A DNA stretch of 64,000 nucleotides from an uncultured Lachnospiraceae bacterium (GTDB taxonomy: Bacteria; Bacillota; Clostridia; Lachnospirales; Lachnospiraceae): contig CANQMR010000015.1 in the NCBI GenBank assembly GCA_947625015.1, positions 1 to 64,000 of the forward strand, in the 5' to 3' direction. The notes below the pieces were generated by a model. It worked only from the letters and a program-made list of their open reading frames with translations, did no database searches and had not been told where the DNA came from. A program made the position numbers and the translations under genes. This document shows positions 18,558 through 27,783 of this stretch, in pieces; within the stretch, counting starts at the first letter, position 1, and each line of letters opens with the position of its first letter.

Positions 18558-19127
18558 TCAATTCCTTATGCAATGCAGTAACTGCTCCATTTGCTGAATC
18601 CCTTTTTTCTGGGAAGTGATAATGGCATCTAGAATGGGAACCAGCTCCTCACAAATCTCGTATTGGAGCGTGGTCTCTGAAAGTTTCACCGCCCCTCTGT
18701 GGTGAGGTATCATTTCCCGGAGAAAATCTGTGTCTGTCTGGTTGGTATCTCCCGCATACTCCATCTCACAAAACATGGTATTCATAATCTGGTTAATCTG
18801 CCTTTGGTATAAAGTCACATCCTGCCTTGTATTCTCCAGTTGGGAACAGCAGGGTAGGGCTTTTTCCATATTGGAGATACTTTTGGTCTGTTCGGTAATA
18901 ATCTGATTGGCAATTTTCTGTAAAATCGGGGAATGAGTATAACGAAGAATATTTTGGGACATTTCGATAGCAGCACAGTGGTGGGGAATCATCTGTACAA
19001 TGAAATTGTGGGATATGCTGTCCATAAGCTCGGCGGTGGTCATTCCTTCAATCATATTATCTAAAATGCAGTAGAATGTTGAAAGATAATCTTTGGCATT
19101 TTGGCTTAATTTACAAGAATTACGCAT
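18558..19127 (-). CDS. DUF305 family protein, two DUF305-like halves
   Basis: A 189-residue protein with the DUF305 motif twice: MIPHHCAAIEMSQ in the N-terminal half and MIPHHRGAVKLSE in the C-terminal half, each within a helical, ferritin-like repeat. No signal peptide or TM helix is seen, unlike many exported DUF305 proteins. The start is set by AGGAGGTAT just upstream on the minus strand. The His-His pairs suggest metal binding. The function is unknown, and no metal-resistance genes are adjacent. Confidence 0.85.
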   Translation of the reverse strand: MRNSCKLSQNAKDYLSTFYCILDNMIEGMTTAELMDSISHNFIVQMIPHHCAAIEMSQNILRYTHSPILQKIANQIITEQTKSISNMEKALPCCSQLENTRQDVTLYQRQINQIMNTMFCEMEYAGDTNQTDTDFLREMIPHHRGAVKLSETTLQYEICEELVPILDAIITSQKKGIQQMEQLLHCIRN

Positions 19128-19196
19128 AATATACCTCCTGAAATGTCTAATCTATTCTATGCATATTGAGGGGATGTGTTACGGTAATACCTTCCG

Positions 19197-20846
19197 TTAT
19201 AATTCCTCCTGAAGCTTGCTGACTAAAGCCGGAACCACCTGTTTTTTCCGGGAGACCACTCCGGGAAGGTGGCAGATATTATCCTCGGTTTCTGCATGGA
19301 AGGCTTCTGCCGAATACCGTATCGCGTCCGGGCCGAAAGCAAGCAAGTCGGAACTCTGCTTATGAATATTGGTTAACATAACATACGAAAGCTGAATCGG
19401 CAGGCTGGATAAAGCCTGCGGCACATATTCCTGCATAATGGAGGCCACCTTGTCAAGCTCCCTCTGGTTAATGGAGCTAATCTGGCTTACGCCAATCCGC
19501 ATATTTTCCACCTGGAATACCTTGTAATCCTGATTAAATAATTCCTCCGGCGTCTTGTCTTTTAAGCTGCTGCCCGCCTCAAACATTTCCATGGCAAAGG
19601 TTTCCATATCAATCTCTGCAATGTCAGCTAAAGTCCTTGCCGTTTCCTCGTCTAACGGGGTACAGGTGGGAGAGCGGAACAGCAGGGTATCTGAAAGGAT
19701 TGCCGCGCATAAAATACCGGCGATTTCCTTTGTGATTTCCTGATTATTTTCCCGGTACATCTGATAGATAATCGTGGCTGTACAGCCCACAGGCTGGTTG
19801 CGGAAGTATACCGGCGAAATGGTCTGTAGGGAGCCTAGACGGTGATGGTCGATAATTTCGCAGATTTCCGCTTCTTCAATCCCGTCTACTGCCTGGGATT
19901 TCTCGTTGTGGTCCACTAAGATTACCTTTTTCCGCCGCAGGGCTAACAGGTTCCGGCGGGAAACCATGCCGTAGTAGTGGCCCATATCGTCTACAATCGG
20001 AAAATCCCGGTGCCGTTTCTTTGACATGATATCCTTAATGGAATCGACGGTTTCATCTAATTCAAAGGTTAAGAGGTTCTCCCGGCGCATAAAATATTTT
20101 ACCGGAATACTCTGGTTAATCAGGCGGGCAACCGTATAAGTGTCAAGCTTGGTGGTAATGACGCTGCATTCCCGCTCCTTTGCAAGCTGTAACACCAAAG
20201 GATTAACCTGGGCGTCTAAGCAGAGAATCAGGCAGCCCACGCCCATTTCAATACCGCAGATTTGGGTGTCCACCCGGTCGCCCACAATCATAATGTCGTC
20301 CTGCTCTATGACATTTTCAATCAGATGGGGATTGGCGGCGCCGATAATCACCTTTCCATGGATAATGTGGTTATGGGGATTGCCGGATACTAAGGTTCCC
20401 TCTAATACTTCAATTAAATTGGCGTAAGGGGTTTTCGCGCGGGAGATTACATCGCTCTCTAAATCGTCCATGTAGGATTTGGCAATATCGTTAATGGTGA
20501 TAATGCCCTCTAACAGATTGTCCCGCTCCACAATGGGCAGGGTAACGACATCTAATTCCCGCATCATTTTCCACGCGGCTTTAATGGAGATGTTATCCTT
20601 TACGCCCGGCGTCTGCCGGTACTCAATGTCCATAACCTGCGTGTTGACGTCTTCAATCAGTTCGGGAATATCTATATGAAAATAATTTAATACAAAAGCG
20701 GTTTCATTGTTAATCCGCCCCGCCCTTCCGGGGACATATCTGCCTGACTGTAATTTATTTTTCAAATGGGAATATGCAATGGCGGAGCAGATAGAATCCG
20801 TATCAGGATTCTTGTGTCCGATTACAAGAATAGGTGTCTGTTCCAT
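19197..20846 (-). CDS. ppaC: Manganese-dependent inorganic pyrophosphatase with CBS and DRTGG domains
   Basis: A 549-residue family II pyrophosphatase (PPi to 2 Pi). DHH-type metal motifs are at the N-terminus (IGHKNPDTDS, residues 9-18) and later at LVDHNE and IIDHHRLGS. The regulatory insert holds two CBS halves (around 70-125 and 245-300) flanking a DRTGG-like region, the layout of the adenine-nucleotide-regulated CBS-PPases of Clostridia. The C-terminal DHHA2 domain ends with the substrate-binding SRKKQVVPAL. The start ATG has GGAGG just upstream. It diverges from the sucrose hydrolase gene. Confidence 0.95.
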   Translation of the reverse strand: MEQTPILVIGHKNPDTDSICSAIAYSHLKNKLQSGRYVPGRAGRINNETAFVLNYFHIDIPELIEDVNTQVMDIEYRQTPGVKDNISIKAAWKMMRELDVVTLPIVERDNLLEGIITINDIAKSYMDDLESDVISRAKTPYANLIEVLEGTLVSGNPHNHIIHGKVIIGAANPHLIENVIEQDDIMIVGDRVDTQICGIEMGVGCLILCLDAQVNPLVLQLAKERECSVITTKLDTYTVARLINQSIPVKYFMRRENLLTFELDETVDSIKDIMSKKRHRDFPIVDDMGHYYGMVSRRNLLALRRKKVILVDHNEKSQAVDGIEEAEICEIIDHHRLGSLQTISPVYFRNQPVGCTATIIYQMYRENNQEITKEIAGILCAAILSDTLLFRSPTCTPLDEETARTLADIAEIDMETFAMEMFEAGSSLKDKTPEELFNQDYKVFQVENMRIGVSQISSINQRELDKVASIMQEYVPQALSSLPIQLSYVMLTNIHKQSSDLLAFGPDAIRYSAEAFHAETEDNICHLPGVVSRKKQVVPALVSKLQEEL

Positions 20847-20942
20847 GGAATAACCTCCGAATCATATATTGGCCGGCCGGAAAATGAGCGGCCAAGCCCT
20901 GTATGTATCATATTCTGTAATCCGGCAAAATGCAAGGGAAAA

Positions 20943-20992
20943 TTGACAAACGCAGAATACAGGCGTATTATAACCGAAAAAATAACCGGTTA
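20943..20992 (+). promoter_or_regulatory. Promoter and operator-like palindrome of the sucrose genes
   Basis: A consensus TTGACA at 20943-20948 and TATTAT at 20966-20971 are separated by 17 bp. Twelve bases downstream of the -10 box lies a perfect palindrome, TAACCGGTTA (20983-20992), placed where a LacI/ScrR-type repressor would block transcription. No sucrose repressor gene is present in the window, so operator function is an inference. Confidence 0.7.
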
Positions 20993-21014
20993 CCGGGAAG
21001 GAGATGAAACTAAA

Positions 21015-22472
21015 ATGACGCCATTAGAGAGAGCAAACCAATATCAGAACGAGCACAGAATCGGAAAAGAGGAAAAACCGGTGTTCCATGTTACTCCGCC
21101 GGTAGGCTGGATGAACGATCCCAACGGCTTTTCTGTATATCGGGGAAAGATCCATTTATTTTATCAATACCACCCGTATAGCGAAGTCTGGGGACCGATG
21201 CACTGGGGACACTGTGTTTCTGATGATTTTATCGACTGGAAGGAACTCCCTGCCGTATTAGCGCCGGATCAGGAGTACGACGCTGCCGGATGTTTTTCGG
21301 GCAGCGCGGTAGAGACTGCGGACGGGCATGCGTTAGTGTATACCGGAGTGAAAGACACAAAGAGAGAAGACGGGACAAAGGAAACGCTCCAGCAGCAATG
21401 TCTGGCAATAGGCGACGGGCTCTGCTATAATAAGGTGAAGGAAAATCCCGTCATTTCAGGCAAACAGCTTCCTGACGGTTTTTCCAGGGGGGATTTCAGG
21501 GACCCGAAAATCTGGAAAGAGGGAGAGCGGTATTATCTCGTGGCGGGCAGCAGGAATGAACAGGGGAATGGACAGGTTGTTTTGTTTACCTCGGAGAATC
21601 TGACGGATTGGAGATATGTATCCGTACTGGCTGACAATCAGGGCCGGTATGGTACGATGTGGGAATGTCCGGATTTTTTCCGGATGGGAGACAAACATAT
21701 TCTGCTGGTTTCCCCGATGGATATGCAGGCAGACGGAAAAGAGTTTCACAATGGAAATCAGTCGATCGCAGTGATTGGAACCTACGACAGAAAAAATTTC
21801 CGCCTGGAATACGAGCAGGTTGTCCCGCTGGACTATGGGACAGATTTTTATGCGACGCAGACATTGCAGACAGAGGAAGGACGTAGGATCATGATTGCAT
21901 GGATGCAGTCGTGGGATATGCTTATTAAACCGGCCGGTCAAAAGTGGAATGGAATGATGACGGTTCCCAGGGAGTTAGAACTGCGGGACGGCGTGTTATA
22001 TCAAAATCCTGTCCGGGAACTGGAGAAATACCGGACAGCGCCGGTGCTTTGCGGCAACAGGGAAATCTCCGGAACCTGTGTGATACCGGGCGTGGAGGGA
22101 CGGGTGCTTGATCTGACGCTGGAAATCCTCGGTGGAGATTTTGAACGGTTCTCCATTCAGTTTGCAAAGGACGAAACGCATTTCACGCAAGTCTGCTATC
22201 AACGCTCCAGCGGAAAGATTGAATATGACCGCACATATTGCGGAATGACGCGGGACGTGGTGTGCCGGAGGGACATGCTGATCAAAAAGCCGGAAAAGAC
22301 GTTAAAACTCCGCCTGATCCTGGACGTATTTTCGGCAGAGCTGTTTATCAACGACGGCGCGCAGGCATTTAGCTCGATTTATTTTACGCCGCCGTCTGCA
22401 AAAGATATTATATTTACATGCGACGGAACGGCGCTCGTCAATATTGAAAAGTACGGGATTGCTTTGAATTAG
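21015..22472 (+). CDS. scrB: Sucrose-6-phosphate hydrolase (GH32)
   Basis: A 485-residue GH32 enzyme hydrolysing sucrose-6-phosphate to glucose-6-phosphate and fructose. The nucleophile is Asp35 in WMNDPNG, the transition-state stabiliser Asp163 in FRDPK, and the acid/base Glu217 in WECPD, followed by a C-terminal beta-sandwich. ATG 21015 is chosen because GGAAGGAGATG lies upstream and the length then matches ScrB; the frame stays open further upstream into the promoter. There is no signal peptide, so the enzyme is cytoplasmic, consistent with PTS-delivered sucrose-6-phosphate. No sucrose PTS gene is in the window. The fructokinase gene follows after 19 bp. Confidence 0.93.
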   Translation: MTPLERANQYQNEHRIGKEEKPVFHVTPPVGWMNDPNGFSVYRGKIHLFYQYHPYSEVWGPMHWGHCVSDDFIDWKELPAVLAPDQEYDAAGCFSGSAVETADGHALVYTGVKDTKREDGTKETLQQQCLAIGDGLCYNKVKENPVISGKQLPDGFSRGDFRDPKIWKEGERYYLVAGSRNEQGNGQVVLFTSENLTDWRYVSVLADNQGRYGTMWECPDFFRMGDKHILLVSPMDMQADGKEFHNGNQSIAVIGTYDRKNFRLEYEQVVPLDYGTDFYATQTLQTEEGRRIMIAWMQSWDMLIKPAGQKWNGMMTVPRELELRDGVLYQNPVRELEKYRTAPVLCGNREISGTCVIPGVEGRVLDLTLEILGGDFERFSIQFAKDETHFTQVCYQRSSGKIEYDRTYCGMTRDVVCRRDMLIKKPEKTLKLRLILDVFSAELFINDGAQAFSSIYFTPPSAKDIIFTCDGTALVNIEKYGIALN

Positions 22473-22491
22473 GGAAAGGATGGTGTTCTGT

Positions 22492-23454
22492 TTGAAAAAA
22501 TATGATGTAACGGCGCTGGGAGAGCTGCTGGTGGACTTTACCGAGAGCGGCGTAAGCGGTCAGGGAAACCCTTTCTATGAGGCAAATCCGGGCGGCGCGC
22601 CTTGCAATGTATTGGCAATGTTGCAGAAATTAGGAAAAAAGACGGCTTTTATCGGAAAAGTCGGCAGGGATTCCTTTGGGGAATTACTGCGCCGCGCTGT
22701 GTCGGAACAGGGTATTGATATCGGCAATCTGATTATGGACAGCGAAAATGCGACGACATTGGCGTTTGTCCACAATGCGCCGGACGGGGACCGCAGCTTT
22801 TCCTTTTATCGGAATCCGGGAGCGGATACGATGCTTAAGGAAGATGAGGTGGATACTTCCCTGTTAGGCAATACAAAGATTTTTCATTTTGGCAGTCTGT
22901 CCATGACGCGCGGGGAAGCGGAGCGCGCAACGAAAATGTCTGTGAAAGCGGCAAAGGCGGCGGGCGCGCTGATCTCCTTTGATCCCAATTTGCGCCCGCC
23001 TCTTTGGAAGGACTTAAATGTGGCAAAGGAAAAAATAGGATACGGTATTGAGCAGTGCGATATTTTAAAAATCTCTGACGACGAGATCGCATTTTTTACC
23101 GGCGCATCGGACATTGACCGGGGCGTGCAGAAAATCAGGGAACAATACCATACGCCGTTAATCTGCGCCACAATGGGCAAAAACGGCAGTATGGCGTATT
23201 ATAAAGAATACAAAGCGCAGTGTCCTTCCTTTCCGAATGAGAATACCGTTGAAACAACAGGCGCCGGGGACACCTTTATGGCGTGCGTGTTAAACTATGT
23301 GTTAGAAAACGGCTTAGAGAAGCTTGATGAGCAGAAGCTGTATGAGATGCTGCGGTTCGCAAATGCGGCGGCTTCTATTATCACGACGAAAAAAGGCGCG
23401 TTGCGGGTTATGCCGTCTGAGAGCGACGTGCGGGAATTTTTGCAGGGCAAATAG
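22492..23454 (+). CDS. Fructokinase (PfkB family)
   Basis: A 320-residue PfkB-type sugar kinase. The N-terminal YDVTALGELLVDFTESG is typical of fructokinases, and the anion-hole/catalytic motif GAGD is at residues 257-260. It would phosphorylate the fructose released by the upstream ScrB, forming a two-gene sucrose-use operon. The start is ambiguous. TTG 22492 has GGAAAGGA about 11 bases upstream and gives the usual family N-terminus; ATG 22480 would add four residues but overlaps that site. Confidence 0.92.
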   Translation: MKKYDVTALGELLVDFTESGVSGQGNPFYEANPGGAPCNVLAMLQKLGKKTAFIGKVGRDSFGELLRRAVSEQGIDIGNLIMDSENATTLAFVHNAPDGDRSFSFYRNPGADTMLKEDEVDTSLLGNTKIFHFGSLSMTRGEAERATKMSVKAAKAAGALISFDPNLRPPLWKDLNVAKEKIGYGIEQCDILKISDDEIAFFTGASDIDRGVQKIREQYHTPLICATMGKNGSMAYYKEYKAQCPSFPNENTVETTGAGDTFMACVLNYVLENGLEKLDEQKLYEMLRFANAAASIITTKKGALRVMPSESDVREFLQGK

Positions 23455-23506
23455 CGATGATGTCTGGGCGTCCATTTTGGAACGGGTGCTTTTTTGGCAA
23501 AATATA

Positions 23507-23537
23507 AGACTGCGCCGCTTAAGGAGAGGCGCAGTCT
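23507..23537 (+). terminator. Intrinsic terminator after scrB-fructokinase
   Basis: A perfect 10-bp stem, AGACTGCGCC (23507-23516) with GGCGCAGTCT (23528-23537), has an 11-base loop. An A-rich stretch precedes it and an AT-rich stretch follows, so it could serve transcription from either side. The lipoprotein gene ends on the opposite strand 47 bp further on. Confidence 0.65.
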
Positions 23538-23583
23538 CATATCATATTTTCCGCTTAAATGAATTGTTATGGATTATAGCCCA

Positions 23584-24270
23584 CTAGCGTGTGGTAATGG
23601 CGCCGTTGGAAGAAGATGCGCCGCTCCGGCTGGCCTGATTTCCGCTCATGCTGCCTGTGCTGCCGGTAGTGGAACCATTGCCCTTGCTGCCGGTAGTGGA
23701 ACCATTGCCCTTGCTGCCGGTGGTGGAGCCGTTGCCCGTACTGCCGGTGGTGGAGCCGTTGCCCGTACTGCCGGTAGCAGAACCGTTGCCTGAAGCGGAA
23801 TCACCCCGGTACTCTGTGACCTTGCCGTCGTCGCCTTTGCGGTAGATTGCGCCGGAATTAGCGTCTACATAAAATTCGCCGAACAGCTCACCGTCCTTGT
23901 TGCTGCTGGTGTCATACAGGTTAAAGCGGTATCCCTTAGAACCCTCCTGATAATCATTTAAGTTCTTGTCTTCGTCCCGGAGTTCAAATTTAGCGTCGGA
24001 ATGGTAGGAACCCATGGTATCCATAAAATAGTCATGGGCGTCGCTGTAGTTGTCAAAACCGCCCTTGCCGACTAAATCGTCTACGGCGTCTCCCACGCCG
24101 TCCGCCACATCCTCTACGGCATTTCCTACATCATCTGCCATCTCATCTCCTGTTTTGTTGTCATTATTGCCGCTGGTGGAGCCGGGAGCTGTGTTGCTGC
24201 ACCCTGTCAGAATAAAGCAGAACAGTCCGCTAAGCAGAAGCAGTCCCATATAATGTCTGAATTTTTTCAT
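23584..24270 (-). CDS. Lipoprotein with Gly/Ser/Thr nonapeptide repeats
   Basis: A 228-residue secreted lipoprotein. The signal peptide ends in the lipobox LTGC, lipidated at Cys24. The central 100 residues (YSDAHDYFMDTMGSYHSDA, FELRDEDKNL, RFNLYDTSSNKDG, GEFYVDANSGAIY) form a folded domain I do not recognise. The C-terminus carries five copies of a nine-residue repeat, GNGSTTGS followed by T or K (the first copy is degenerate), encoded by 27-bp DNA repeats at about 23655-23790. ATG 24270 follows AAGGAGAAT; an in-frame start 27 codons upstream would destroy the signal peptide. The repeats may act as a wall-spanning linker. Confidence 0.82.
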   Translation of the reverse strand: MKKFRHYMGLLLLSGLFCFILTGCSNTAPGSTSGNNDNKTGDEMADDVGNAVEDVADGVGDAVDDLVGKGGFDNYSDAHDYFMDTMGSYHSDAKFELRDEDKNLNDYQEGSKGYRFNLYDTSSNKDGELFGEFYVDANSGAIYRKGDDGKVTEYRGDSASGNGSATGSTGNGSTTGSTGNGSTTGSKGNGSTTGSKGNGSTTGSTGSMSGNQASRSGASSSNGAITTR

Positions 24271-24300
24271 GGTTATTCTCCTTTTTTGGTTAAATTTTCT

Positions 24301-24356
24301 GGTAATTGCATAGTTTAGACGGCAGTCGTCGCAGTAAATGAAATTTTGCAATTACC
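24301..24356 (-). promoter_or_regulatory. Long inverted repeat in the lipoprotein leader
   Basis: GGTAATTGCA (24301-24310) pairs perfectly with TGCAATTACC (24347-24356) around a 36-base loop that itself contains a GACG/CGTC stem. It lies about 30-85 bases upstream of the lipoprotein start on the minus strand, in the expected transcript leader. No T-run follows, so it is a candidate RNA structure or protein-binding site rather than a terminator. Confidence 0.4.
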
Positions 24357-24435
24357 CGGAATTTTAGTTCAGAGATAGTATGTCTGCTTTCTTTTTTATT
24401 TATGCAGAATATCCATGAAAATATAGAAAATGAAA

Positions 24436-25212
24436 TTATTTTTTTTGAAATTGTTTCCCTGTGTGGTCGAGATAGTAATTATTACGATAAATGAGAGAAG
24501 AAACCTTGACGAAGCCGTAACCCTGTTCCTCCAATTTAGTTAACATAACATCGAGCGCATCCTTGGTGTAGGCGGCGCCGTTGTGGAGCAGAATAATACT
24601 TCCGTTTTCCAGATTTTTGTGCTCGCAGACAGTGTAAATGATATGGTCAATGCCGTAGTCCTTCCAGTCCAAACTGTCCACTGAATGGTTGATGGAGGCG
24701 TAGCCTAAGGAGCGGGCAGTCTCCACTACGGCGCTGTTCCAGTCGCTGTAGGGCGCCCGGAATAAAGTCATGTCCTTGCCAATCAGATGATAGACGGTTT
24801 CATGGCATTTTTGGATTTCTGTTATCATTTCTTCCTGGGAAATCTGCGGCATATGCTTGTGGGAATAGCCATGGTTGGCAATTTCATGCCCCGCTTTATC
24901 AATGGCGGTAATTGCCTCGGGATATTTTTCCGCCCATTCTCCTGTGACAAAGAAGGTGGCGGGGGCGTGGTGCTTTTGCAGGATGGAAAGAATCTGGTCC
25001 AAATCCTCTGTTCCCCATGCGCTGTCAAAGGTAAGCGCCACTACCGGCTGCGCAGTATCTACGCAGTAAATCGGAAGCTCGTTTACCGAAAAGGCGGTGG
25101 TGGCGACGGTATTCCGGTCTGACAGCGTTTCCCCTGCATAGTGCAGAAATACGGCTAATAATAGAACAAGGGTTATATATTTCATATAATGGCTGGGAAC
25201 AGAGGCGGACAT
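24436..25212 (-). CDS. Polysaccharide deacetylase, PdaB/YlxY-like
   Basis: A 258-residue NodB-domain deacetylase. An N-terminal hydrophobic anchor lies near residues 11-25. The catalytic motifs are VALTFDSAWG (motif 1, as in the sporulation-type PdaB family, where TFDS replaces TFDD), NHGYSHKHM (motif 2, metal-binding His pair) and FRAPYSDWN (motif 3). It probably removes acetyl groups from cell-wall glycans outside the membrane. ATG 25212 is preferred; a TTG six codons earlier is also in frame, but neither has a strong ribosome binding site. It reads away from the small membrane-protein gene on the same strand. Confidence 0.9.
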   Translation of the reverse strand: MSASVPSHYMKYITLVLLLAVFLHYAGETLSDRNTVATTAFSVNELPIYCVDTAQPVVALTFDSAWGTEDLDQILSILQKHHAPATFFVTGEWAEKYPEAITAIDKAGHEIANHGYSHKHMPQISQEEMITEIQKCHETVYHLIGKDMTLFRAPYSDWNSAVVETARSLGYASINHSVDSLDWKDYGIDHIIYTVCEHKNLENGSIILLHNGAAYTKDALDVMLTKLEEQGYGFVKVSSLIYRNNYYLDHTGKQFQKK

Positions 25213-25282
25213 GATTTCACTACCTGACAATAGTATTGATTTAGTGTATGTGCCGTACTTTGTTTTTAGAACCCTGCGGGTA

Positions 25283-25549
25283 TTATTTAATCAGTGTGAT
25301 TCCGCCGATTAACGGAACGGGTTTTTCTTCTTCATTGATAGCGGCAATCAGTCCCATAATCCAGCATATAAAGATAAAGATTGCCCAAATCTGGCCGATG
25401 CAGGGAATGACGGAGAGCAGTCCGAAAAGCCAGATCACCAAAGCCTGGTTGATATGGAATTTGGCGCCCTCTTTATCGCCTGCGCATACAGCGACAATCA
25501 GCCCGATTAATGTAATATAGGCAACAATGCCAGTGGTTCTTGTGTTCAT
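25283..25549 (-). CDS. Small DUF4870/Tic20-like membrane protein
   Basis: An 88-residue protein with three hydrophobic helices. Between the first two lies DKEGAKFHINQALVIWLFG, a pattern seen in DUF4870-type small membrane proteins (FHxxQAL). An AGGAGG-like site precedes ATG 25549 on the minus strand. It lies upstream of the deacetylase gene on the same strand with a 70-bp gap. Function unknown. Confidence 0.8.
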   Translation of the reverse strand: MNTRTTGIVAYITLIGLIVAVCAGDKEGAKFHINQALVIWLFGLLSVIPCIGQIWAIFIFICWIMGLIAAINEEEKPVPLIGGITLIK

Positions 25550-25687
25550 TTTTATTTCCTCCTATGGTATTAAGAATAATAATAGTTTAACTGAAACAGT
25601 CTGAAAAAGCAAATATTTTATAGTGAAAAATAGCTCAGGATATATTATAATATTATTATCAGGCATAAGATGAAATGGGGTGATGAG

Positions 25688-26878
25688 ATGAGACGGATAT
25701 GGAACGCATTGCGCTATGGAGATGCAGAGACAAGGAAGTGCATAGGCAGCGTGATCTTTTTCAGCGTGTTAGGCGTTGTCTTAATTGCGGTGTCTGCCTT
25801 AATCAGTAATTTTTATCTGTTCATTTTTGGCCTTTTATCCATAATGTTCGGGGTAATCGGTTCCCAGACCTTTACGCTGGTAGACGACGATTTTGTGGCT
25901 GAGACGAATAAGGAAGGGGACAAGAATACGGTACAGGCGGTGACAGTGAAACGGACAGTGTCCATGTCAGGGCAGAATAAGTCAGGGCAGAATAAATCCG
26001 GCAGGAAGAAGCCGGAGGTGGCGAAGGAACCGGCCGAAATACCGAAGCCCAAAGACCTTATGGAAAAACAGGCGGAAGTCCCGGAGGAGAAAGAGGAGAA
26101 GGAACACAGGAAAAAGCATGGCGATGAAGAGGAGGATTTCATCGAACCTGCCCAGTTCCACCACTACACCAAGGCGGCGCTGGCAAAAGTGAAGAAGAAA
26201 TACCGTCTCCGCAGGGATCACCGTCCCATTATCATTGACTCGTCCGAATCCTACCGGATTAAGGAATGTCCCGCTTTTATCTGGCGGATTCACAATAAAG
26301 TGTACCTGCTGCTGTTGGAAAAAGAGCCCCGCCGGATTTCCATTTCCAGGGATTTAATCCGGAACATGGGTTATAAGCCCAATGTGGAGGCGAATCCGTC
26401 CGAGGAATATCTGGCATTCCGGAAGGAGGGCTTTGTGACGGGCGTGTTCAAGGAGTTTCTGCCGGATTATAAGACGGTAAAAGGGGCAAAGGGAAGAACC
26501 CGGGTTAAGAATCTTTATACCATTTATCCGGATATCTGCATTACCAACAAATCAGTAGATGATGTGATGGATTTGCTCTGCCTTAACTTTATGCCGGAGG
26601 ATAAGATTACCAAATCAGATGTGCTGAATGGATTTTTCAAGCGTATTTATGCGGCCCATATTCTGTATACGGATCAGGTCTATGGAATTATGGAATATAA
26701 GGCGGCGGTAGAGGAAGTGCTTAAGGATCTGTGCTATTCCGACCTTTTGCAGATGGAGTTCAGCGTTACGCTCGATAATCTGGTAAAGGGGCGGCTGATT
26801 TCGGAGGAATATGCCGATTATTACCGCGAGATGCGGAAGAAGATATTATTAAAACGGGAGGGCGGAAAGAGCAGTTAG
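25688..26878 (+). CDS. Hypothetical membrane-anchored protein, 396 residues
   Basis: An N-terminal pair of hydrophobic helices (about residues 18-60) is followed by a charged linker rich in Lys, Pro and Glu (about 85-150, including two near-identical SGQNKSG units). A soluble domain from about 155 to 396 contains HRPIIIDSSESYRIKEC, VYLLLLEKEPRRISISRDL and LYTIYPDICITNKSVDDVM. I recognise no family. ATG 25688 is chosen over ATG 25670 because GGGGTGATGAG lies in front of it. The topology suggests a cytoplasmic domain tethered to the membrane. It converges on the pyridoxamine kinase gene. Confidence 0.8.
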   Translation: MRRIWNALRYGDAETRKCIGSVIFFSVLGVVLIAVSALISNFYLFIFGLLSIMFGVIGSQTFTLVDDDFVAETNKEGDKNTVQAVTVKRTVSMSGQNKSGQNKSGRKKPEVAKEPAEIPKPKDLMEKQAEVPEEKEEKEHRKKHGDEEEDFIEPAQFHHYTKAALAKVKKKYRLRRDHRPIIIDSSESYRIKECPAFIWRIHNKVYLLLLEKEPRRISISRDLIRNMGYKPNVEANPSEEYLAFRKEGFVTGVFKEFLPDYKTVKGAKGRTRVKNLYTIYPDICITNKSVDDVMDLLCLNFMPEDKITKSDVLNGFFKRIYAAHILYTDQVYGIMEYKAAVEEVLKDLCYSDLLQMEFSVTLDNLVKGRLISEEYADYYREMRKKILLKREGGKSS

Positions 26879-26924
26879 CGGTCCCGCCGGTTGGCGGCAG
26901 GCAGCAATCAATTCGCAGCAATCT

Positions 26925-27746
26925 TTATTTGGATACTAGGGAGAGAAGCTGTCCTAAATGTTCTTCAAAACATACCCCGTCATTGATCGGAACCTCCAGC
27001 TTGGCGGAGGTCAGCAGGCAGGTGCGGATAAAATCTGCGGCTGCCTTTACTGCGTCCCACAAAGGTATGTTATGTAAACTACACCCTGCCAATACGGAAG
27101 CAAATACATCGCCGGTTCCCGGACGCAGGGGAAGTATTTTTTCTCCATAAATTACATGAAAGCTGTCATTTTCAAAAATGGCGTTTCCAATCTGGTTATC
27201 TTTTTCCAATCCGGTCACCACAATCCTCGGCACGCCGGACGCTGAGAGGCTGCGGCACATATGATATATGTCCTGCTCCGACAAATCTTTTCGGTAAGGG
27301 GTGTCTGTCAAAATGCAAAGCTCGGTTATATTGGGCGTCGTCAGCGTAGAATGTATTACCAGCTCTTTCATGGCATGGCACATCTCCGGGGTGTAGGAAT
27401 CGTAAATGATTCCATGATCCCCCATGACCGGATCTACAATTCTCTGCCGGAAGGAAAATTTTTTGAAAATATCCGTAATGTTGTCCAACTGTTCTTTAGA
27501 ACCCAGAAACCCTGTATAGACGCCGTCAAAGGACAGGTGGAGCTGTTCCCATTTGGCGAGATAATCCTGCATATAAGGAGTGAAATCTAACATCCAGTAG
27601 TCGGGATATTCTGTGTGGTTGGACAGCACAGCCGTAGGGATAATGCCGCACTGAATCTTCATCACAGAGAGAATGGGCAGGGCCACAGTGACGGAGCAGC
27701 GGCCAAAGCCGGATATATCGTTTACAATAGCGATGGATTTCTGCAT
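26925..27746 (-). CDS. Pyridoxamine/pyridoxal kinase (PfkB superfamily)
   Basis: A 273-residue kinase of the PdxY/PdxK group, which phosphorylates B6 vitamers with ATP. NDISGFGRCSVTVALPILS at the N-terminus and RPGTGDVFASVLAG at the C-terminus (GTGD anion hole) are characteristic; VDPVMGDHG is the family's central motif. The start ATG has AGGAGAT upstream. The 191-nt structured repeat at 27784-27975 lies directly upstream of it. An ECF S component and a class V aminotransferase diverge from it, which supports a B6 salvage locus. Confidence 0.9.
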   Translation of the reverse strand: MQKSIAIVNDISGFGRCSVTVALPILSVMKIQCGIIPTAVLSNHTEYPDYWMLDFTPYMQDYLAKWEQLHLSFDGVYTGFLGSKEQLDNITDIFKKFSFRQRIVDPVMGDHGIIYDSYTPEMCHAMKELVIHSTLTTPNITELCILTDTPYRKDLSEQDIYHMCRSLSASGVPRIVVTGLEKDNQIGNAIFENDSFHVIYGEKILPLRPGTGDVFASVLAGCSLHNIPLWDAVKAAADFIRTCLLTSAKLEVPINDGVCFEEHLGQLLSLVSK

Positions 27747-27783
27747 GGGTTATCTCCTATCTGATATTTGAATTATTACAGGG

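Noticed and set aside
26884-26897. CCGCC/GGCGG hairpin between convergent genes as a terminator
   Set aside because: The stem is only 5 bp and no T-run follows within the usual distance; too weak to list.
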